A DNA stretch of 64,000 nt, taken from contig NZ_CP097269.1 in the NCBI RefSeq assembly GCF_028473645.1, positions 4,420,001 to 4,484,000 on the forward strand, read 5' to 3'. The notes below the pieces were generated by a model. That model was not told the origin of the DNA. It saw only the letters and a list, made by a program, of their open reading frames with translations, and made no database searches. A program made the position numbers and the translations under genes. The DNA comes from Acidovorax sp. GBBC 1281. Its GTDB lineage: Bacteria; Pseudomonadota; Gammaproteobacteria; Burkholderiales; Burkholderiaceae_C. This document shows, in pieces, positions 51,301 to 58,931 of the stretch; the first letter of the stretch is position 1; every line of letters starts with the position of its first letter.

Positions 51301-52571
51301 CCGCCCCCCGCTGGAGCGGAACGCTCGGCGCCGACCAGCTGTCGGTGCGCTCGCTCATCGACGGCGTGGACCTGCAGGACGGGCGCCTGCGCGCCACGCT
51401 GAACGGCGACCGGCTCGACATCACCGAATTCCGCGTGAACGGCGGGCAGGGCAGCAACGCACGCATCGCCGGCTTCAGCGGCAACCGCACCGCGGCCCCG
51501 CGCGACGGCGGCACGCTCACCGGCAAAGGCAGCGTGTCGTGGGCCATGGGCGGCAGCGGCGCCACCGGCTCCGGCATCGCCATGGACTTCGACGCCGAGG
51601 CGCGCGCCCTGCAGGTGCTGGTGCGCGCCGACCGCCAGGTCAGCGTGTCCGGCAATCTGCAGGCGCGGCTGCGCCAGGGCCAGTTCACGCTGCGCGGCAA
51701 GCTCACCACCGACCGCGCCACCATCATCCTGCCCGAGGCCGGCGCACCCAGTCTGGGCACCGACGTGGTCGTGCGCTCCGCCGCCAAGGACCGCGAAACC
51801 GTCAAGCAGGCCGAACGCGCGGGCCAGGCCGCCGGCCGCGTGGAAGCCGCCAAGCCGCCGGACATCGCCGTCACCCTCAACCTGGGCGACGACTTCGCGC
51901 TGCAGGGCCACGGCATCACCACCCGCCTGGCGGGCGAACTGGAAATCCGCGGCGCCACCGTCGCCGGGGCGCCGCCGCGCGTCACCGGCGAGGTGCGCAC
52001 CGTGGAAGGCCGCTACCGCGCCTGGGGCCAGTCGCTCGATGTGGAGACGGGCCTGGCACGCTTCAACGGCCCATACGACAACCCCGCGCTGGACATCCTC
52101 GCCATCCGGCCGAACATCAGCGTGCGCGCCGGCGTGCAGGTCACCGGCTCGGCCAAGGCGCCGCGCGTGCGGCTCTATTCCGACCCCGATCTGCCCGACG
52201 CCGAAAAGCTCTCCTGGGTGATGCTGGGCCGCAGCGGTGCCGCCGGCGGCGCCGAGGCCGCGCTGCTGCAGCAGGCGGCACTGGCGCTGCTCGGGGGCAA
52301 CGGCAATGCCGGTGCCGGCAATTTCGCCAAGCGCGTGGGGCTCGACGAAATCGGGTTCAAGGGCCCCGGCTCGGGCGAGGATGCCTCGGCCGCCGCACTC
52401 ACCTTCGGCAAGCGCCTGTCCAAGGACCTGTACGTGACCTACGAGCGCAGCCTCTCGGGCGCCCTGGGCACGCTGTACATCTTCTACGACCTGACCAAGA
52501 GCCTCACGCTGCGCGGCCAGACCGGCGCGCAAAGCGCGGTGGACCTGATCTACACGGTGCGGTACGACTGA
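48366..52571 (+). CDS. tamB: Translocation and assembly module protein TamB
   Basis: A 1401-aa periplasm-spanning protein. The N-terminus has a basic segment and one TM anchor (about residues 22-46). A long beta-rich body follows, with a Pro/Ala/Lys linker near residues 275-315. The C-terminal DUF490/TamB domain (about 1020-1401) includes LSWVMLGRSG and KRLSKDLYVTYERSLSGALG. It ends in a barrel-like RYD. It bridges inner and outer membranes for TamA-dependent protein insertion and lipid transport. Coupled to tamA by 18-bp spacing. Confidence 0.94.
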   Translation: MATRPPRNPYAAAAAPVPAPRRRRGWRIAAWTLAALLALVALVLGAAWWWAGGQASLATTLDRAARYLPADQQLETRDVTGSLRAGGHIGWLRWSSPTLAVEVNDARIAWQLAPLLQRQLTLGEVHAAEVKIIPQGPPRTEPDTPPQPLQSLELPLRIDLPFRVDAITWAAPSPVTAQGLAGHYRYDGTHHRLALDSVAFAQGHYSGQATVQAQAPMALELKADGTVRTASPGGGDDIEAKAHAEAKGTLATAAARLQITAQLQAQAAEPLTAAPPAAGASSPGPAPSAKPAKPAKPNKPAARPAAPAEPMRADVQAEIAPWAAQPLLQARADVESLDLAALWPQAPVTSLSGQLRVDPAAAAAPGATAAGWAIGAQLRNAVPGPWDQRRLPLESIDAQAAFDGTQWTVPDATARIGNGSVALQGRFTPATRAMEGRAEVRGLRPSALYSTLDSTPVAGQAQARSEGGDGEPLVRFSADLRATGTAAPRRAGAPAALRVERLATEGTWQGSRLALARLQLDALQAQVNARQLQIGTADLSVKGQLQATVPGATAQMDGQIAPRAGNGQLELRVADAQRVQRWIESLPGLATALRGASMQGDAQLTTRWNGGWQTLQRQLQAAGLLAPAAAGTARAAAGERFEWQARLAAPRFDVSLPASGSAAPMAVRLTAVRAELAGGLPQSTLSLDGEARVDRRRLDLRLRGTAGTAAPGQWNAQITELRAQARDDQLPGPWTVQFNQPLSVALRQSPSLQVETSGGQATVSGPAPGQVTLHWEPVRFAQAANGAIALRTQGRLQGLPMAWTEAFGPQGQEALQRLGLAGNLVFDGDWDVDAGDTLRASASVRRASGDIRVLAGSAAPTTTVVHSSGQGQGTGRAQTSEGPGTPAGVRQAEVQLQAEGDTVRARVQWDSERAGRVQAEGSTRLARADGGWQWPADAPLAATVRAQLPDVGVWSALAPPGWRVKGTLDANVALAGNRAAPRWSGTLGADQLSVRSLIDGVDLQDGRLRATLNGDRLDITEFRVNGGQGSNARIAGFSGNRTAAPRDGGTLTGKGSVSWAMGGSGATGSGIAMDFDAEARALQVLVRADRQVSVSGNLQARLRQGQFTLRGKLTTDRATIILPEAGAPSLGTDVVVRSAAKDRETVKQAERAGQAAGRVEAAKPPDIAVTLNLGDDFALQGHGITTRLAGELEIRGATVAGAPPRVTGEVRTVEGRYRAWGQSLDVETGLARFNGPYDNPALDILAIRPNISVRAGVQVTGSAKAPRVRLYSDPDLPDAEKLSWVMLGRSGAAGGAEAALLQQAALALLGGNGNAGAGNFAKRVGLDEIGFKGPGSGEDASAAALTFGKRLSKDLYVTYERSLSGALGTLYIFYDLTKSLTLRGQTGAQSAVDLIYTVRYD

Positions 52572-52580
52572 CGGGGCCCA

Positions 52581-53087
52581 TCAGCCCGCCGCGGCGCGGG
52601 CGAACTGGGGCGCGTTCTGCACCCGGCCATCCCCGTGCGGCAGATAGGGATAGAGCAGGCCACCCGCGGCCTGCAGCAACTCGAACTGGGCGGACGCCAG
52701 CCCTTGCTCCACCAGATCGAAATGGCACAGCGTGCCGTACAGGCCGCCGCGGTGATCGGTCACCGGCACGCCGTGGTAGGCCACCACCACCCCGCGGAAC
52801 GAGCTGGCCAGCAGCCGCTCGTCGTGCATCGAGTTGTCCACCAGCAGCGAGCCATCGCGCAGCACGAACTGGCAAAAGCTGTTGTCCAGCGCCACCACGG
52901 CCAGCGCCTCGGGCCGGATCTGGTGCTGCTTGTCGTAGAGGAAGACATTGATGAGCTGCGACTCGATCACCTGGAAGACGCCGGTGTACCGATGCGGCAC
53001 ACCGCGGTTGAGGGCCTCCATGGCGGGAGAGAGTCCCTCCGCCTGGAGCATGGCGTGGAACTGTGGAGGCGTCATCGGTGAAATCAT
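52581..53087 (-). CDS. GAF domain-containing protein
   Basis: A 168-aa single GAF-domain protein. A helix precedes the sensor fold: ALNRGVPHRYTGVFQVIESQ, then LINVFLYDKQ, then FCQFVLRDGSLLVDNS. The segment GLYGTLCHFD is the typical last strand. It may bind a small ligand but carries no output domain. It is convergent with tamB, 9 bp apart, with no clear terminator between them. Confidence 0.88.
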   Translation of the reverse strand: MISPMTPPQFHAMLQAEGLSPAMEALNRGVPHRYTGVFQVIESQLINVFLYDKQHQIRPEALAVVALDNSFCQFVLRDGSLLVDNSMHDERLLASSFRGVVVAYHGVPVTDHRGGLYGTLCHFDLVEQGLASAQFELLQAAGGLLYPYLPHGDGRVQNAPQFARAAAG

Positions 53088-53251
53088 TGCGGAGGCATTT
53101 TAGAGCGGCGCACCGCCCGGGGGCGCGTTGCCGCTACGGAAATGCGGCACTCACATGGCCTCTGGCCCCGCGCCAGGCGCGATCTTCTTTTGCGGAGGTC
53201 TCAGCACAGCGGGGAAAAGCCGCACCGGCCACGCCTTTACAATCGCCCGTC

Positions 53252-53326
53252 CTCCTCGTAGTTCAATGGATAGAACGAGTGCCTCCTAAGCGCTAGATAC
53301 AGGTTCGATTCCTGTCGAGGGGACCA
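53252..53326 (+). tRNA. tRNA-Arg (anticodon CCT)
   Basis: A 75-nt cloverleaf with encoded CCA. The acceptor stem CTCCTCG pairs with CGAGGGG (one wobble), the D arm is GTTC/GAAC, the anticodon stem AGTGC/GCGCT flanks the loop CTCCTAA with CCT as anticodon, and the T arm is ACAGG/CCTGT with TTCGATT. It reads AGG codons. Confidence 0.95.
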
Positions 53327-53346
53327 GATTTCCTTCTTTTAGCGCA

Positions 53347-53874
53347 ATGGCTTTTCGCCTCATCCTTGCTGCCGCCGCCTGTGCGCTGCCTCTTTCCGCG
53401 TCGGCTGAGGTGTATCGCTGCGGAAAAACGTACACCGACGAGCCATGCAAAGGCGCGAAGGTCATCGACACCTCGCCGATCATCAGCGATCCGAGTGGCC
53501 CGCGAACCAAGGAAATCTACCTCTGTCGCGCGCCCCAGGGCGGGTTGTACTGGACCGCCGAGCACTGCGCGCAAAGAGGGTGGACCATCGAACGGATTCA
53601 GCGGGTGCCTGCCAACGTGCCGTGGAATGACCAAGTGGAGGCCGGCAGGCATCAGAAGGCGCAAGCCGAGGCAGATGCGGCTGCGCCCATTCAAAGCCAC
53701 GCCCTACCAGCACCACAGCCCTCCCAGGCCAACAACGGCACATGCTCTGCGCTGGAAGAGCGGGTCAGGATGCTGGACAGCATGGGGCGGGCCGGCAGCC
53801 GGTACTATGACCTGGACTGGGTGAGGCGGGAGCGCAAAGATGCCAGGGATCAGCAGCACAGGCTCCGTTGCTGA
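53347..53874 (+). CDS. DUF4124-like exported protein
   Basis: A 175-aa protein starting 20 bp after tRNA-Arg. The signal peptide ends at ASA-EVYRC. The mature start, VYRCGKTYTDEPCKGAKVI, has the DUF4124 pattern (YRC, YTD, PC). The C-terminal half is helical (LEERVRMLDSMGRAGSRYYD). Six cysteines suggest disulfides. Function unknown. Confidence 0.8.
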   Translation: MAFRLILAAAACALPLSASAEVYRCGKTYTDEPCKGAKVIDTSPIISDPSGPRTKEIYLCRAPQGGLYWTAEHCAQRGWTIERIQRVPANVPWNDQVEAGRHQKAQAEADAAAPIQSHALPAPQPSQANNGTCSALEERVRMLDSMGRAGSRYYDLDWVRRERKDARDQQHRLRC

Positions 53875-54096
53875 GACGGGGTGCGCCATCGCCGAATTGA
53901 CGGCGTGACGAGCGACCTCGCACGAGGCATCGGCCTATCGTGGGAAGTTTTTCCACAAGCCTGTCGTTGAGCACGCGCCCAGTTCGAACAAGCTGTTCAT
54001 GTCATCCGTGCGCTGGCCTTTCAATGGCGCCATGACGCGGCTTTCCCAGCAAGACTCCAGTGAAAGGACTCTCTCGGGATCTGCCACGCGCTGCAC

Positions 54097-54948
54097 TCAG
54101 GCAGATCGCCGCCGATGCCATGCCAGCAGCCCCAGCAATGCCGTCAGCATCGCCAAGCCGAAGTGCGACAGCGTGGGAATGGCGGCGGCGCTGGTCGGCA
54201 CCGCGGCGAGCAACGCCGGCCCGCCCGGATCGGAGATCGTGCCCACCGCCGGATCGGCGTCCCCCGGGCCGTTGTCCTCGATGTCGAAGGTCACCGTGTC
54301 CCCATTGATCTGGGCGCCCGGCCATTCGAACCACTCCGACTGCGCTGCGCCCGCCGTGCGCGGGCCGTACTTCATGAAGCGGCTGCCCGCTGCCAGCGCC
54401 TGCGGGTACTTCAACGTTACGGTGACCTTGCCCGCGCAGGTGGTGGCCACGAAGCGGAAGACGCCTTGGGGAAACTGCGCGCCCGCGGGGCGGCTGGATG
54501 GCACCTCGAACGCGGTCTGCGCGGTGTCGAACGTGCAACCGCTCACGCCGGTCAGCGACGCGGTGATCTGCCCACTGCCGGCGGGCGACGCACCGGTGAA
54601 CGCATCCTCGATGCCCGCAACGCGCACCACCAGATGCAGGGTCGATTCCTTCTGGATGTTGTAGTCCGAGAGGGTTCGGCCGTCTTCCAGTTGCTTGCCC
54701 GCGAAGATCAGCCGCTGCTGCTCGGGCGCAATGCCTTCCTGGTCCTGGATCTTGGCCTTCACGTTCTCAATCGAGTCGCTGGGCTCCACGTCCAGAGCGA
54801 TGGTCCTTCCGGAGACGGTTTTCACGAAGATCTGCATGGCCCACGCGCCCTGCGAGAGGGCGGCGAGCGCAATGAAGAGGGCCCATCGGGCAGCCCATCT
54901 CCGAATATCCAGAAAGGGGGGAACAGGCGGGGAGAACGCAAAAACCAT
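54097..54948 (-). CDS. Exported ubiquitin-like protein with choice-of-anchor U-like domain and IPTL-CTERM tail
   Basis: A 283-aa protein. Residues 1-37 are a signal peptide ending ALSQGAWA. Residues 38-113 are a ubiquitin fold, [18 protein letters not shown] then [20 protein letters not shown], identical to human ubiquitin at 63 of 76 positions by direct alignment from memory. K6, K27, K29, K48, K63, I44, H68 and V70 are kept; K11 is Arg, K33 is Gln, and R74-G75-G76 reads A-G-I. A choice-of-anchor U-like domain (about 114-245) with [10 protein letters not shown] and MKYGPR follows. The [20 protein letters not shown] helix and RRR tail is an IPTL-CTERM sorting signal. Ubiquitin should therefore be exported and anchored, with native Met1 exposed. 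No strong ribosome-binding site is seen at the ATG at 54948. Confidence 0.9.
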   Translation of the reverse strand: MVFAFSPPVPPFLDIRRWAARWALFIALAALSQGAWAMQIFVKTVSGRTIALDVEPSDSIENVKAKIQDQEGIAPEQQRLIFAGKQLEDGRTLSDYNIQKESTLHLVVRVAGIEDAFTGASPAGSGQITASLTGVSGCTFDTAQTAFEVPSSRPAGAQFPQGVFRFVATTCAGKVTVTLKYPQALAAGSRFMKYGPRTAGAAQSEWFEWPGAQINGDTVTFDIEDNGPGDADPAVGTISDPGGPALLAAVPTSAAAIPTLSHFGLAMLTALLGLLAWHRRRSA

Positions 54949-55187
54949 GGATCAACTGGCAGCAGGTCGAAAAAGACCCGGGATCATGCGTTTCTGACGG
55001 GTTTCTTACAAGCGTTCCAGCCCTGGATCTGCGGAAAGTCGCGTTTTTTAAGGGGCTTGCGCCAGCAGGCCGTCGATCACCCGGGGCAGGCCGCCGCCGG
55101 TGAGCGGGCGCAGCGCATGGCGACGAGCCGGAGTTTCCAGGGACGGTCGGTCCAAGGCATGCGGGGTCAGCGCCCGCAGACCACGTC

Positions 55188-55448
55188 TCAACGGCTGAGC
55201 ATTGCGACGACCGCGACGATGCCGAGCACCACCACCGCCACCGCCCGCGCGGCCCAGCCGCCCAGGCTGGCGGCGGTCATCCCGGCAATGCCGGCTTTCA
55301 CGGTACCGGCGTGGCGGCCCTCATGGGTGCCGGATTCAAAGGCAGAACGCCTGCTGATGGCCATCGCCTGGGGATGGCCGCAGCCGGGGCAAGCGGTCGC
55401 CTGATCGGAAATCTGCCGGTTGCATTCGGGGCATGGAACGAGTGCCAT
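55188..55448 (-). CDS. Zinc-ribbon membrane protein
   Basis: An 86-aa protein. An N-terminal zinc ribbon has CPEC (C6, C9) and CPGC (C20, C23). A basic linker and a C-terminal hydrophobic helix (about residues 62-84, VAVVVLGIVAVVAMLSR) follow. It is probably anchored in the inner membrane with the ribbon in the cytoplasm. Function unknown. The 239-bp gap between it and the ubiquitin-like gene shows no feature. Confidence 0.8.
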   Translation of the reverse strand: MALVPCPECNRQISDQATACPGCGHPQAMAISRRSAFESGTHEGRHAGTVKAGIAGMTAASLGGWAARAVAVVVLGIVAVVAMLSR

Positions 55449-55573
55449 GGGTTTTCTTCTCCTGGTGCATGGATGGAACGATGGCCACAACCTGCCTGTG
55501 ACCGTCGCACCATAGCCCGGCCCTTGCCCTCGGCTGTTTCGAAATGCGTCGAAGCTGCGCGGCACCAACCGCG

Positions 55574-56113
55574 TCACGGCGAGCCTTGCAGCTCCCAACG
55601 GCTGCCATCGGCAAAAGACAGCCTGAGTCTCAAGGTGCCACCTGCTGCGGTGTACAGGCTGTATCGGCGAATTTGCGACAACTGCCGATGGGCCCAGGCT
55701 TCCATCTGCATCAGGGGCTGATCGTCGCACGCAGCCATCGTCTGGAAAACTTGCTCGGCACGAATGCCGCCATCCTCGGCCCACCACCGGTATCGGAATG
55801 TCGACCAGTTGCACACGCGCAGGCCGAAAAGCCCGGCACCTGGAAAGCTCAACCGCACCGATGGGCCGGAATTGCCCATGCCGGTCTTTGGCCAATCGTG
55901 TCGCTCTGTGCCATCAGGGCCGAAGATCGAGACCAGGCCCCATTCAGCGTTACCCAGCGTGCCGAGGTAGAAGTTTTCGCGCGCTGGCTCTGGCTCCCGC
56001 TGAGGGGGCTGCTGTGGCGAGGCCATCGCGCCACTCGCTATCAGAGCGAGCGCAGCACCAGCGATGAGCGCGAGCACCCTAGCGGGCCCCGCCCAACTTC
56101 TCGAAATCCGCAT
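55574..56113 (-). CDS. META/HslJ-like exported protein
   Basis: A 179-aa protein with a signal peptide ending near GAMAS. The C-terminal half resembles the META domain: FQTMAACDDQPLMQMEAWAH, then RYSLYTAAGGTLRLRLSFAD. META/HslJ proteins are periplasmic or outer-membrane lipoproteins of unclear function. Its start overlaps the upstream lyase-like gene by 35 bp, so the two are probably co-translated. Confidence 0.65.
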   Translation of the reverse strand: MRISRSWAGPARVLALIAGAALALIASGAMASPQQPPQREPEPARENFYLGTLGNAEWGLVSIFGPDGTERHDWPKTGMGNSGPSVRLSFPGAGLFGLRVCNWSTFRYRWWAEDGGIRAEQVFQTMAACDDQPLMQMEAWAHRQLSQIRRYSLYTAAGGTLRLRLSFADGSRWELQGSP

Positions 56114-57587
56114 CCAGCCGCGCCAGCGACGCCGCGATCTGCGCGCGCCGGGCCTTGAGCCAGCCGTCTTGCTCGGCCACGCGCTGAGTGGCCTCGCGCA
56201 GCATGCGGTCCATTTCGGCGGGTTGCGGGCCGCCGGCGGTCTGGCGGTTCCTGACGATCGCCACGGGGTCGAGCGTGGAACGGAACTCGGCCTCGGACAG
56301 AGGCAGCACCTGTACGAACTCCGTTCCCTTCACCGTCTCGGCGTAGATGCGTTGCGCCTGCGCATACGGAAACGCGAGAGGCTTGATGTCCTTGGCCTTG
56401 GCGTACTCCACGACCTCCGAGGCGAAATGGTGGCCGACGCGGAAGGGCAGCTGGTACTTGCGCATCAGCACATCGGCCAGTTCCTGCGAGGCAGTCCAGT
56501 CGCTGTTGAGCTCCTCCAGCGCACGCTGGGGATCGATCACCAGGTTGTTGAGGATGCGGGTCCAATTGTTCAGTACGCCAACCGCCGCCTGCACCATCGC
56601 GGCGTTGGTGCGGACCTCCTTGGGGTCGCTCATGCCGGGGGGGATGTTGTGCGCTTGCAATGCGGGGCCCATGCCCAGGTTGAGCGCGGTGGAAGCGTCG
56701 CGGCGGGTGCTGTTGAGCAGGCCGGGATTGCGCTTTTGCGGCATGGCGCTGGAGACGTAGGTGTTGCCGCCGCCTTCCTGCAGCAGGATCCAGGGACGCG
56801 GCTGGGCGTATTGGGTCATCACGTCTTCGATGAAGCTGCCGGCATGCAGGGCGATGGCCATGACGATGGCGCCGGCCTCCACGGGCTGGTCCACGGCGGA
56901 GATCTGCGCGGCGTCGTAGGCGTTGTCCACCGTGGCGGAAAAGCCCAGGTAGCCCGCCATGCGCTGGCGGTTCAACGGCCAGCTGGTGCCGTTGAGCACC
57001 GTGGTGCCCATGGGTGAGCGGTCCATGCGGGCATAGGCTTCGCGGATGCGCTGGGCGTCGCGCTCCAGCCCGGCGGCGATGCCCAGCAGATAGTGGCCGT
57101 AGCTGTTGGGCTGGGCGGCCACGCCGTTGGTGTAGTTGGGCACCACGGTGGCCCGGTGCTTGCCGGCGAGTTCGATCAGGGTGGCGGTGGTTTGGTTGAG
57201 CGCCTCGGCCAGGTGCAGCATTTCGTCGCGCAGGATGGCCGAGCGTGCGGTGGCCAGCATGTCCTGGCTGGATCGGCCTGCGTGCAGCAGCGTGATCTGG
57301 GGGCCGGCGGCCTCGATCAGCAACGGCTCGAAGGTGATGACCAATGAGGGCCGCTTGCCGCCCGGCTTGTCGCCGTCGGCCAGCACCTGGGTGATGCCTT
57401 TGTAGAGGAGGGGCGACAGCGATTTGTCGAGCAGGCCTTCGTCGGTGTTGATGACGGCGGTGGCTTTGTTGATCTCGCCGAGCCAGAAGAAATCGTCGTG
57501 CTTTTTGGCGGGGGTCTGGGCGCCTGCATGAGGCACGAGGGCGGCCAGGGAAATGGCGGCGGCAATGGCGAGTCGGGTGGGTTTCAT
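56079..57587 (-). CDS. Exported argininosuccinate lyase/fumarase-superfamily protein
   Basis: A 502-aa protein of the fumarase/aspartase/ASL superfamily. The signature SSAMPQKRNPGLLNSTRRDA is near residue 280, and the upstream block GTSWPLNRQRMAGYLGF resembles the ASL substrate loop. Cytoplasmic ASL has about 460 residues and no signal, but here a signal peptide (residues 1-25, ending HAGAQ) is clear, so the enzyme acts in the periplasm. Its natural substrate is unknown. The ATG at 57587 gives MKPTRLAIAAA; an ATG at 57593 is an alternative. Confidence 0.85.
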   Translation of the reverse strand: MKPTRLAIAAAISLAALVPHAGAQTPAKKHDDFFWLGEINKATAVINTDEGLLDKSLSPLLYKGITQVLADGDKPGGKRPSLVITFEPLLIEAAGPQITLLHAGRSSQDMLATARSAILRDEMLHLAEALNQTTATLIELAGKHRATVVPNYTNGVAAQPNSYGHYLLGIAAGLERDAQRIREAYARMDRSPMGTTVLNGTSWPLNRQRMAGYLGFSATVDNAYDAAQISAVDQPVEAGAIVMAIALHAGSFIEDVMTQYAQPRPWILLQEGGGNTYVSSAMPQKRNPGLLNSTRRDASTALNLGMGPALQAHNIPPGMSDPKEVRTNAAMVQAAVGVLNNWTRILNNLVIDPQRALEELNSDWTASQELADVLMRKYQLPFRVGHHFASEVVEYAKAKDIKPLAFPYAQAQRIYAETVKGTEFVQVLPLSEAEFRSTLDPVAIVRNRQTAGGPQPAEMDRMLREATQRVAEQDGWLKARRAQIAASLARLDADFEKLGGAR

Positions 57588-57669
57588 GGGCATGGCCTGT
57601 TGTCTCTGTAATGGGGTTTTTCCACCGGCGCAGGCGGCCGTGGCGATGATGGGCACGCTGGGTACGTGC

Positions 57670-57750
57670 TCAATACACGCCGTAGCGGTACGCAAAGTAC
57701 AGGGCGGCGAGGGTGCCGACGACGGCGAGGACGGTCATTGCTTTGCGCAT
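57670..57750 (-). CDS. 26-aa putative single-helix miniprotein
   Basis: MRKAMTVLAVVGTLAALYFA followed by YRYGVY and a stop. A basic start, one hydrophobic helix and an aromatic end fit a small membrane protein. GGAG lies five nt upstream of the ATG at 57750. It lies 82 bp upstream of the lyase-like gene on the same strand and may be cotranscribed with it. Confidence 0.5.
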   Translation of the reverse strand: MRKAMTVLAVVGTLAALYFAYRYGVY

Positions 57751-57811
57751 GGGAACTCCGCGGGGGAAAAGGCCATGGTAGCCGCCCCGGCGCCGCCACC
57801 CGCCTTAGGCG

Positions 57812-58294
57812 TCAGCGGCCGTGCAGACCCTGCGGCGCACCGCCCGGTCGCGCAGCGCGCCGCTGCAGCAGCGCCCGCACCATCACCCCCACCACCAGCG
57901 CGTTGACCACGAAAATGCCCGCGTGCAGCGCATTGCTGTGGTGCAGGAAACCGATGAACTCGAACGGCAAGTAGATCGCCCCGCTGCCCGCGGCCAGCAC
58001 CTCGGCCCAGGGGCGTTCCTTGAACAGGCCGTACGCCTCCACCAGCCGCAGCGCGGCATACGCGGCAGCGCCCAGGGCGAGCAGCACGAGCCGGGAGTCC
58101 TGCACGTTGCGGGCCGCATCCAGAAAAATCTGCGGGTACCTCGCCGCGGGGTTGAGGTGCGCATGCTCGATGAGCCGCACGGCGATGGCGTAGATGTCCC
58201 GGTGCGCCAGCGACAGCAGCCCGGTGGCGGCGGCCAGGACGAGCAGGCCCTTGAAAGCTTCGAGGAACGCGACGAGACGGACGGCCTGGTTCAT
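57812..58294 (-). CDS. DUF2127 family membrane protein
   Basis: A 160-aa inner-membrane protein with four hydrophobic segments: FKGLLVLAAATGLLSLA, VLLALGAAAYAALRLVEAYG, IYLPFEFIGFLHH and GIFVVNALVVGVMVRALL. The GLFKERPWAEVLAAGSGAIY segment is typical of DUF2127. Function unknown. Its start lies at 58294 and it diverges from the DUF2946 gene. Confidence 0.88.
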   Translation of the reverse strand: MNQAVRLVAFLEAFKGLLVLAAATGLLSLAHRDIYAIAVRLIEHAHLNPAARYPQIFLDAARNVQDSRLVLLALGAAAYAALRLVEAYGLFKERPWAEVLAAGSGAIYLPFEFIGFLHHSNALHAGIFVVNALVVGVMVRALLQRRAARPGGAPQGLHGR

Positions 58295-58500
58295 GGAAAA
58301 CGCCTCCCACGCGAACGGCGTGGATGGATAGGATGGATGAAGGTGAACGGATGACGAAGGGTGGACGGGCGCCAGGCCGATTGTCGGCCCTGCCGGCACG
58401 CGCGCCGCCGCCCCCACCGCGCAGCCGGGGCCCCGGCCTACAATCCGGCGGCCCGCCCCGACGATCCGATGGCGCCGCTCCACGGATGCGGATCTGGGCC

Positions 58501-58556
58501 AAAAAGGCCTCCAGCGCAATCAATCTCCCGGCATAGTGCTATCAAAAATGAAGCAA
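58501..58556 (-). repeat. Dispersed repeat copy D overlapping the start of the DUF2946 gene
   Basis: Plus strand: AAAAAGGCCTCCAGCGCAAT, then GGCATAGTGCTATCAAAAATG, then AAGCAA. It shares the GCCTCCAGCGCA left end and GCTATCAAAAA right end with the other copies. The ATG at 58548 used by the DUF2946 gene lies inside it. Confidence 0.75.
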
Positions 58557-58931
58557 CCGACTTCCATCGCCCTGCTGCACGCCCTGCGTGCGCTGCGCCG
58601 TTGGGTGTTGATGGGCTTCATAGCGGCGATGGCCGTGGCCACGGCCTCGCCGCTGGTGCATGCGCGGGCGATGGAGTGGGTCTGCTCCACGTCCGGCATG
58701 GTCAAGGTCTATGTGCAGACCGACGACGGGCCGGTGGAGATGGGGCAGACGGCCATGGACTGCCCCCTGTGCATTCCCCACGGCGCGCCGCCCCCGGTGG
58801 TGGCGGTGCAAACCCTGCCGCAGCCGCTGCCGCTCGGGCATGCGATGCAGGCCATTGCGGCGGCGCGCATCGCAGCCGCCACGGCCGCGCCATTGCCTGC
58901 GCGCGGGCCCCCGATCTTTCAGCACGCCTGA
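58548..58931 (+). CDS. DUF2946 family protein
   Basis: A 127-aa protein with an N-terminal TM/signal segment (about residues 15-38) and the family's MDCPLC metal-binding-like motif near residue 71. DUF2946 genes often precede TonB receptors in metal-uptake loci (copper or iron), which is the arrangement here. The ATG at 58548 lies in a dispersed repeat; an upstream GTG at 58536 is possible but also in the repeat. Confidence 0.85.
   Translation: MKQPTSIALLHALRALRRWVLMGFIAAMAVATASPLVHARAMEWVCSTSGMVKVYVQTDDGPVEMGQTAMDCPLCIPHGAPPPVVAVQTLPQPLPLGHAMQAIAAARIAAATAAPLPARGPPIFQHA

Noticed and set aside
53300..58300. Duplicate tRNA-Arg 3' end as an island attachment site
   Set aside because: No second copy of the tRNA tail was found up to the DUF2127 gene.
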